Below, piece by piece: positions 57,012-64,000 of a DNA stretch of 64,000 nucleotides; position 1 is the first letter of the stretch; each line of letters opens with the position of its first letter. The notes below the pieces were generated by a model. That model made no database searches. It saw only the letters and a list, made by a program, of their open reading frames with translations, and was not told the DNA's origin. The DNA is from Heterodera schachtii (lineage: Eukaryota; Nematoda; Chromadorea; Rhabditida; Heteroderidae). The translations under genes and the position numbers were made by a program. Location of the stretch: the NCBI GenBank assembly GCA_023374025.1, contig SIJG01000064.1, forward strand, positions 457,943-521,942, read 5' to 3'.

Positions 57012-57949
57012 TAGGGTTGTAAATTATATGGATTAACATATTTTTTCTGCGCATATGCTATGAAGAAAGGGGCTCAAAAATAGCATTTCTGCGTTAAAAT
57101 TTTTTGATTTGGTGAATGTTTTTAGTCCATTTAAATCCATATTTTGGGGGTTTTCGGGAATAAATCCATATTTCGCCATTTTTGGGTTTTTAGTCCATAT
57201 TTCGGCCATTTCTGGCAAATTTTCACAAGAAAAATGCTTCATTTATAAGTAGGGTTGTAAATTATATGGACTAACATATTTTTTCTGCGCATATGCTATG
57301 AAGAAAGGGGCTCAAAAATAGCATTTCTACGTTAAAATTTTTTGATTTGGTGAAGGTTTTTAGTCCATATAAATCCATATTTTGGGGGTTTTCGGGAATA
57401 AATCCATATTTAGCCATTTTTGTGTTTTTAGTCCATATTTCGGCCATTTTTGGCAAATTTTCAAAAGAAAAATGCAAAAAAAAAGCGAAAAACACACCCC
57501 TAAAAATTTATTTTTTGGAAATTTTTAAAATTTACAGCCCAAAAAATCTGAAAATTTTGAATTTTCGTCGTCATTTTGGCATTTTTAATAAATATTTTCA
57601 CCATTTTTTGCTAACTTTTCTTTTTTTAAATAAGAACTTTTTTGAAATTTTGGCAAACTTGGAAGTATTTTTTATACGATGGACGACAATAAATTTTTTT
57701 GCATTTTTATGTTTTAAATCCATTTTTTGGTTGTTTATTGTTTTTTTAAGTTTATTTAAGCAAATATTGAATTCATACACCTTTTTTGGAATTTTTTAGG
57801 GTTTAAAACACATATTTTGGCAGTTTTTAGTCCATATTTTGGTCCATATTTGGCCATTTTTGAGCTTTTTAGTCCATATTTCGTGCTTTTTTAGTCCATA
57901 TTTTATGTCCATATTTTGGGTTTTTTCGTCCATATAATTTACAACCCTA
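57012..57949. mobile_element. hAT-like MITE, TAGGGTTGTA type, with internal 5' duplication
   Basis: The ends TAGGGTTGTAAATTATATGG are exact 20-bp inverted repeats; target duplication TTTATAAT (57004-57011, 57950-57957). The first about 240 bp, including the terminal sequence, is repeated in tandem from 57251. Subterminal words are 'agtccatattt(c/t)gg'. The core 'aaacacacccctaaaa' links it to the elements at 43758 and 47318. Confidence 0.93.
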
Positions 57950-58171
57950 TTTATAATATTTTTGGGGAATTTTTCCCGCGATTAAATTCCGTTTTTAAAT
58001 AAATTTAAATTAAAAAATCATTTGAAATTTTTTTTATAATCACGGCTCACGGAAATCACGGGGTTTTTGGGGTGCCGTGATCACGGTTCACGGCTCACGG
58101 ATTTTTTTTGAAGCCCCATGATCACGGCTCACGAATTTCCGTGATTGGAAATTCAATCACGGCCAGCCCTG

Positions 58172-59036
58172 GCTGGCACTCAAGTGACCGCACTATAAAA
58201 GCACTCAAAAGACATTTTAAATAATTTTGATATTGTAATTTGTGGCCCTGATCACGAATATGACCTTTATTTTGCAAAATTCTGAATCCCGAACCCGAAT
58301 TCGAACAAAAATTCGAAATTTCAAATAAAATTTTTTGAACAAATTTAGTATCATTCGAAAGCTCTTAACGCGCTAAGTCTAAAAATCAAGGAATGAAATC
58401 GAACCGCCGCATACTTCATTACCAAAAAAATAATCGAAGACAATGTAACTTTCGCAAAAGGAGCTTGCGAAGACGGAATTTTCTATATTTTGTGGTTGTT
58501 CATTTGCATCATTTCGGAGATGCTGGACTGGAGCGGCTTGTTGCATTCTGAGCCTTTGCCTTGTCAGTGGTGGTGAGCGAAAAATTATCCGAATTTATCA
58601 ACACGAGATAAAACAACAATGATAAGTTTTAAAGCAACAACGAGCTTTTAACAAAATTCGATAATTCGGTGAGCACAACACAAGTGCTTTTAATCGGCGA
58701 GCAGAAAGTTGTAAGGTCGGCAAAAGTATGCTGAATGATGCTTTAAACCCAACACGAGGGCATAGAAATCACTCTGTTCACTTGATTTCACACAAAAATT
58801 TTATGGCCGATATTATCCTTTAATGAATTGTCGCCACTAAGCCAAACCTTTGTCGCCAGGAGCGCCAAGCTAGACCAATATAACAAAATCTTGGAGGGGA
58901 TGGGTTGTCTCTTTCAGAAATGGATCAAAACACAATTATCTGTCGGCTTGGGTTCATAACAAAAAGAAAGACAGAACGCCAATAAAAAATTATAATTTAA
59001 AACATAAAAGAGGTCAAAAGCCAATTAAGTACCACA
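58172..59036. other. intergenic
   Basis: A relic of the foldback family ('aacccgaattcgaacaaaaa') is at about 58280. No gene is seen. Confidence 0.4.
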
Positions 59037-59600
59037 CTATAATCGCCTAGGTTCAAGAATTACCTCAAATAATGAATTTTTATTATATTTTCTTACTGAT
59101 CTATTCATGCTAGGAGCAAAATATTGCCAAATATAACGATTAAAACCTTCTTGTCTGCACATTACTATATTAATCCGAAACAATTTTACTGCACCAAACA
59201 AATCAACGTCATTCATCCATTTATCTTCTTCAGCGGCACTCATAGCCGATACTTTTTTGGTAGCCGCGTGCTTTTCTGCAGCTTCTTTGTCCGAGAAAAA
59301 CATTTCTGAAAAACTTTATACTATTTCAAAATTTCCCTAAACTTACGCCACCAGTCGTTTTCAGCAATTTCTCTTTCATGCTGATACAAGGTTTCTTCAA
59401 TATATTACATAATGTCACGACGAATCTCATCATGATTCACTTCAGTTCACGTCATAGCCCAACTTATACTCCTGAAACCACAATTACCATCGCCAACTAT
59501 TGACATAAGGTGGCCTGGTCCGATTCACTGGCGCTAATTCAAAAGTTGCGTCAGCGACCATTATTTTGTATTGGCTTGCCGCTTCAAGTTGAACTTGTGA
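59037..59600 (-). pseudogene. OTU-type cysteine protease, inactivated
   Basis: OTU proteases remove ubiquitin using Cys-His-Asp. On the minus strand the core VGDGNCGFRSISWAM (Asp and Cys of the DGNC motif at 59484-59495) is followed in the same frame by HDEIRRDIM and YIEETLYQHEREIAENDWW. A valid intron follows (donor near 59345, acceptor TTTTTCAG near 59305), then KWMNDVDLFGAVKLFRINIV and WQYFAPS. Two in-frame stops, TGA at 59447-59449 and TAA at 59405-59407, interrupt it. The region where HYxxV is expected reads GDYSVVLN in a different frame just downstream (about 59020-59045), so the catalytic His is also lost. Upstream sequence (to about 59690) appears frame-shifted. Similar OTU domains often occur in mobile elements; the source is unknown. 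Confidence 0.7.
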
Positions 59601-59699
59601 TGAAAAAGGATCACACCTATTTCTGTATTTTTGAAAAGCATCCATTCAGTTCTTTCAAGCGTTTTTCCCAAAACTAATTTAAGCGATCCAACTTTAGTT

Positions 59700-60557
59700 A
59701 AGAAGTCTTGCAGGAATTTCGTACGGATCACTTGGTTCATTTCCTTGTGCTCGTTATTTTGCAGGTATATTTGATAGTTATCTTCTGATCAATTAGATAT
59801 AAAGTTTCCGTAAGATCTCTCGGTTTGCCAACATTAAATATTTAAAAAAAATGAGAAAATAAAAAATGTCCGTTTTATTGAGATTTAAAAATATTATAAA
59901 ATAAACGAATTAATTATGTAAGTAGATTATTATTTTACATTCAATTTTTAAAAGAATTATTTTGCTTGCTTTTTAATTTGATCAGTGATCACTTTGCACT
60001 TTTTCGTGCTTCGCCCAACCTTGCACTTTTCGTGCTTCGACATAGCACCGATATATTATTATATGCGGCAAACTTTGAGTTTTTCAGAATTTTCCCGCTT
60101 TTTAGACGCTTTGGGTGGGTTGCCAATTACCATGAAGAATTTTAAAAGCTTTCTGATCAGCAATTTTTATTAAATGCCCCAAAAATCGAAAATTTCACAA
60201 TTTTTTCGAAAAAATCGGTTTTTTTCAAAAAAAAAGATATCAAAAAATTAATTTTTATATATTAAAATGTGATTCTAAGCCTATGTAGGCATTAAAAAAT
60301 AATCAAAAAAATTAATTGTTTTTTGATTAAATTTTGCGTTAAAAATGCTAAAGGACCAAACAAACAATAAATGAGCGATAGTTGCGTTGCAGCAGCAGGT
60401 GGAAATGACGATTGATCGGCCGGACTCTGACGAATTGTTTCGATTATTTATTTATTCCTTTACCTTTCCGTTTTATTAGAAAATAATCACTCAATAAAAT
60501 ATTTAAAAAATTTAGAAAAATATTATTTAATTGTTAATATTTATTTAAATATTCTCA
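59700..60557. other. intergenic, P450 upstream region
   Basis: No gene is seen. The last 100 bp before 60558 is very AT-rich and presumably holds the P450 promoter. Confidence 0.45.
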
Positions 60558-63064
60558 ATGTTTCTACTAATTGTCATTTTTATTTTGCTTTTCTCTGCTT
60601 TCATTTTTTGGCTTTTTACTGTTCTCTCAAATTATCGGCGACTTTTGGAAGTGTCCGACAATTTTTGGCAACTTTCCAGGATTCCGCTGATCGGTCATCT
60701 CCACCTGTTCCCAAAATCCAGATATGGTCTCACTTTATATATGACAAATCATTTCATTTTAATTATCTTCAAAATGGGCAGATGTGCCGGAGTTTTTAAT
60801 TGGCCATGCAAATCGGGCACTTCGCGATGGGCACAATGCGATGTGCTGGTGGTTTGCCTCTGAGCTCAACATTTGGGCATTGGATTCAGAGAGTGCCAAA
60901 GTAATTAAAATGAAAATTCAAAGGGGAATATGATTTGATTCAGGAAATATTGGAAAATTCGGCGGAACTGACAAAGGGCAACGATTACGACTTTTTCAAG
61001 CAGTGGCTGGGCGAGGGTTTGCTGCTGAGCACCGGCGCAAAATGGAAAAGACAGCGACGCATTCTGACGCCAACTTTTCACTTCGCGAAGTTGGAGCAGT
61101 ACACGGACATTTTCAACGGCAAAGCACGTGAATTGGTGCAAAGGTTGGCAAAAAAGCGCTTTTTGAAATCATTTGCCAAAAATCGCTGCAAAATGGAAGT
61201 GGTCCACTGGATTGCATATTTAAATTGGGTTCAGTTTGACCAATTTGGCAAGTGCCGACGACAACTCCTCGAAAGCCGAAGACATTTCCGAAATGATTCG
61301 GCACATTTCGTTGGCCATTGCCGCAGGTAAATAAATGATCATTCATTTGATATTAAAATGCGAGAATTGGCTGCAAGGATCCTTTTAAAATGTTTTTTTC
61401 CCTGCCAATTTGTCTTTCAACAGAGGCCATAATGGGCGTCCGTCTTCAAAAGGACAGTCACTGCGAATACGTCAAAGCAGTGGCCGACTTCAACCGGCAC
61501 CTTCACGATTTTGTGATGACTCCGCTGTTTTACTTCTGTCCCTTCGCTTGGTTTCTGCTCGGCCGTGGGTTCGCCACCAGAAAATGTGTGCACAAATTGA
61601 AGGCATTCACCGCAAAAGTCGGCACTCTTTCAAATTTATTTCAAATTCCTTTTATTCGCCGCTTTTTGCAGATAATTGGCGAACGTATCGAAATTCGAGC
61701 GCAGCAGCGAAAGCATTTGGACAAAGAAAGGGTTAAGAAGAGCGGAGACTCCTTTCTGGACACTCTGTTGGACATGGAGGGCAACGACACTTTGGAGCCG
61801 GAAGAGTTGCGGGAGCAGGTGGACACGTTCATGTTCGCAGGTCCATTCGGCCCCCTCCCGGAAAATTTGTCATTTTTTGAATGCCTTGGATTACTGGAGG
61901 GTCTTTTGTGTCCCATTATGCCCCATAGTACAGTATCCAACAGTAACGCCTTTATTCCGGGGAAGGATACAATTCTTAGGCCATTCTACCCGATTCGGTC
62001 TCGGAAACAGAGAATGCCGGCGGAAAGGACCGATGTGAATTAAGAGTGATCGAGAGAAAGACCCCGGGAGCGTAATTAAAGAGGGAGGAGATCAAATAAC
62101 CGCCCATTAGGAGAGAAACAATTGTTTGGGACACAAAATAGAAAAATGTGACAGATGAACCGAAAAATAAAAGGAAATAATTCGGTAAAACGATTAATAT
62201 TATTATCATGTTCAGATCAAAAGTCTAAATTTTCTGCTGACCCTTTTCCCGATTAAGGTAATTAAAGTGTTCCTTTCCATTCGGCTTTTTCATTTAGGCC
62301 ACGACACAACATCCCACGCTCTGATCTGGACATTGTGGTGCATTGCCTGTCATCCCCAATACCAACGGCTTATCCATGCCGAAATTGATGCCAAATGCCA
62401 AGAAATGAATGCCAAGGGAATTGCGGAGGAAATTTCGTTTAAGCCAGCGGATGTGAACGAACTTCGCTACATGGACCGCTGCATTCGGGAAAGTCTTAGA
62501 ATGTTCCCGGCAGTGCCAGTGGTCGAGCGGCAACTGCAAAATGATTTGGCGGTAAATGGGAAAGTTTGGCCCCGCGGGGCATTGGCCGTTGTGGCACCGA
62601 TTCTGATTCACCACAATGAGCAAGTAAAAGCACAGCAGTTCAAAATGAATCTACAGCATATCCATCAAGGTGTACCCCAACCATTGGCAATTTGACCCGG
62701 ACAATTTCCTACCAGAAAAAGTGACCAAACGGAATGCCTTCGATTACATTCCGTTCAGTGGGGGTCCACGGAATTGCATTGGTTATTTATTGGAATAATT
62801 TAAATTAATTTCATCATTAGCAAAGATTTTAGGTCAGAAATTTGCAATGCTGCAGCTGAAGATTGTCTTGGCACACCTTTTTTACAATTTTCATTTTTCT
62901 ACCGAAGTGCCATTCCTTCAAAATTTGCCAGCCTTAGAGCCAATCCTTCGTCCCCAAAACGGGCTTCCTCTCAAAATAATCAAAAGAAAGTGCGAAATTA
63001 TTATGAACGAAGAACAGCGTTTGGATTTATTGATGGATGAAAAGAATTTCGAGAAAATCGAATA
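60558..63064 (+). CDS. cytochrome P450, CYP4-like
   Basis: ER-membrane haem monooxygenase, probably for fatty acids or xenobiotics. The N-terminal anchor [20 protein letters not shown] is followed by the proline region [16 protein letters not shown]. Exons: 60558-60726, 60782-60900, 60944 to about 61143, about 61222-61326, about 61425-61620, about 61671-61839, 62299 to about 62621, about 62670-62782, and about 62832-63064. The C-helix [20 protein letters not shown] has WxxxR-like residues; the I-helix AGHDTTS is split by the intron; the K-helix ESLR has ExxR; then [10 protein letters not shown] and the haem loop [10 protein letters not shown] with its Cys. Length and order fit a full CYP4 protein, and no stop interrupts the assembled frame. 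The intron at 61840-62298 is much longer than the others and may hold a repeat. Confidence 0.88.
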
Positions 63065-63893
63065 AATAAATCACTATATCAAAATTCAAAAATAAACATC
63101 AAAGAAATAAGAGAAGTATTCATTTTCAATTTTCAATTTTAATCTTTTTCCGATTTTGTATCCAAAAAATGTATCGGACCCCTTACGACAGAAATTTAAT
63201 TCCTTTTTTAATCAAAAAATACTCTGAAATTTTATTCAAAATTTGCTAGCAGTATTCAATTGTTTTTGCGTTTTGGGATAGATCGAATATCCGCTAAAAC
63301 GTCATCTTGGTAATCGTTAAGATGATGGGCATCCTTTTTCGAAAAAAAATCAATTTTTCGGGACGAATTAAATTTAGGGGTTTCAGGGACAGACCGATTC
63401 TGATATCCCTTTCGACCCATTCAGGAACTCGAACCCGAATTGGAAGAAAAAGTCGAAAATTCATTTTTTTTTAAACTCGTAGATTTATTGGTTACATGAA
63501 TTGCGCCGGACATTTGCGCCTATGTCCAAAATCGGATTCAGCTTAAGTTTTTTCAATCCCTAATAGCCTAAATAGCGTTAAATAAGTGATAGAAAGTGAT
63601 TATGTCAGATAATTAGTAGTTTTTTAAAAATCATCAATTATTCATCAAACAACCGAATTAATTACTCCTAATAAAACTAAAAATTGTTTTTTCTTAATTT
63701 TAATAAAATAAGTTCTTCCTGTTTATACAAATAAAAAAATGAACACAAACACAAATAATTATAAAATTAAACGGTGAAATTAATGGATTTATTCTTCCGA
63801 TTGTGACATTTAGCACTGAAATTAAATGAGAAAATCAGTTTATTAACTTTTTATCAAAAACTAAGAAAGCCTTGTTTCATCTTGCACAAAGAA
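63065..63893. other. intergenic with dispersed repeats
   Basis: About 63390-63465 is a relic of the foldback family ('aactcgaacccgaattgg'). 63510-63715 is a copy of the dispersed repeat seen at 28015 and 30985. Confidence 0.55.
63510..63715 (-). repeat. dispersed repeat, third copy
   Basis: It has 'catttgcgcctatgtccaaa', 'taatagcctaaatagcgtta' and 'aacaaccgaattaattac', as in the copies in the phosphatase loop. Confidence 0.7.
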
Positions 63894-64000
63894 TTAGCCA
63901 TATCCGCCACTACCGTAACCACTACCATAGCCATGAGTTCCTCTGCCAGCAGTGAAACCAACGTTCCCAAATTCCCGCCTCCATAGCCTCCGCTAGCCAT
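63894..64000 (-). CDS. Gly/Tyr-rich protein, 3' end only
   Basis: The minus-strand frame ends at TAA (63894-63896) with GRGTHGYGSGYGSGGYG, like the Gly-Tyr-rich tails of nematode secreted antimicrobial or structural peptides. An overlapping frame with SGGYGGGN near 63980-64000 suggests a splice or frame change there. The gene continues past the window edge. Confidence 0.4.

Larger units (their letters stand above)
56117..58171. mobile_element. 2.05-kb composite hAT-like element, CAGGGCTGGC...GCCAGCCCTG
   Basis: Perfect 16-bp inverted termini CAGGGCTGGCCGTGAT and an exact 8-bp target duplication GCTGGCAC (56109-56116, 58172-58179). Subterminal arrays of 'gatcacgg' and 'tcacgg' words lie at both ends. 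It has been enlarged by a SINE (56335-56530), a GC palindrome block (56590-56616) and a second MITE (57012-57949). No transposase frame. Confidence 0.93.

Noticed and set aside
61840..62298. Separate gene in the long P450 intron
   Set aside because: The frames continue from the upstream exon by chance and the intron borders fit the I-helix motif exactly; no independent coding signal.

Overview
The window looks like nuclear DNA of a plant-parasitic nematode, most likely a cyst nematode of the Globodera/Heterodera type. It is AT-rich and its genes are intron-dense with short introns. The families present are nematode-like (an expanded-type UGT, an srsx-like chemoreceptor, plakin repeats of VAB-10 type). 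Five of the introns I could phase use GC-AG borders, a habit reported for cyst nematodes. The species is an inference; no marker gene proves it.

Layout. 0.9-3.4 kb (+): UDP-glycosyltransferase. 3.6-4.0 kb (-): small secreted protein. 6.3-10.4 kb (+): 13-exon single-pass membrane protein with a region resembling Cu/Zn superoxide dismutase. 11.0-13.6 kb (-): kanadaptin, with FHA domain. 13.8-16.8 kb (+): TTLL12. 17-26 kb: gene-poor, with poly-C minisatellite, MITEs and a 450-bp CT microsatellite. 26.1-32.9 kb: two near-identical dual-specificity phosphatase genes as a 1-kb inverted duplication around a transposon-related gene. 36.6-43.2 kb: candidate secreted proteins, namely a 10-residue-repeat protein (-), a 130-residue secreted protein (+), a lysine-rich gene (+) and a secreted protein with three helix-turn-helix-like modules and an acidic repeat (+). 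43.2-51.7 kb: decayed modules, an srsx receptor broken by a MITE, and many MITEs. 51.8-54.0 kb (+): plakin-repeat exons with one in-frame stop. 54-59 kb: nested MITEs, foldback DNA and a dead OTU-protease gene (-). 60.6-63.1 kb (+): CYP4-like cytochrome P450. 63.9-64.0 kb (-): end of a Gly/Tyr-rich coding region cut by the window edge.

The housekeeping genes (kanadaptin, TTLL12) and the detoxification genes (UGT, P450) are unrelated neighbours; nothing suggests operons except possibly close spacing. The two most unusual things are: (1) a set of short hAT-like elements with 8-bp target duplications in which both ends of each copy share a private terminal sequence and each carries its own iterated subterminal word; and (2) the secreted modular protein at 40.9-43.3 kb (signal peptide, charged linker, one HTH-like module per exon, acidic tandem repeat), whose predicted six introns are phase-consistent and whose first exon has been hit by a MITE that leaves the frame recoverable.
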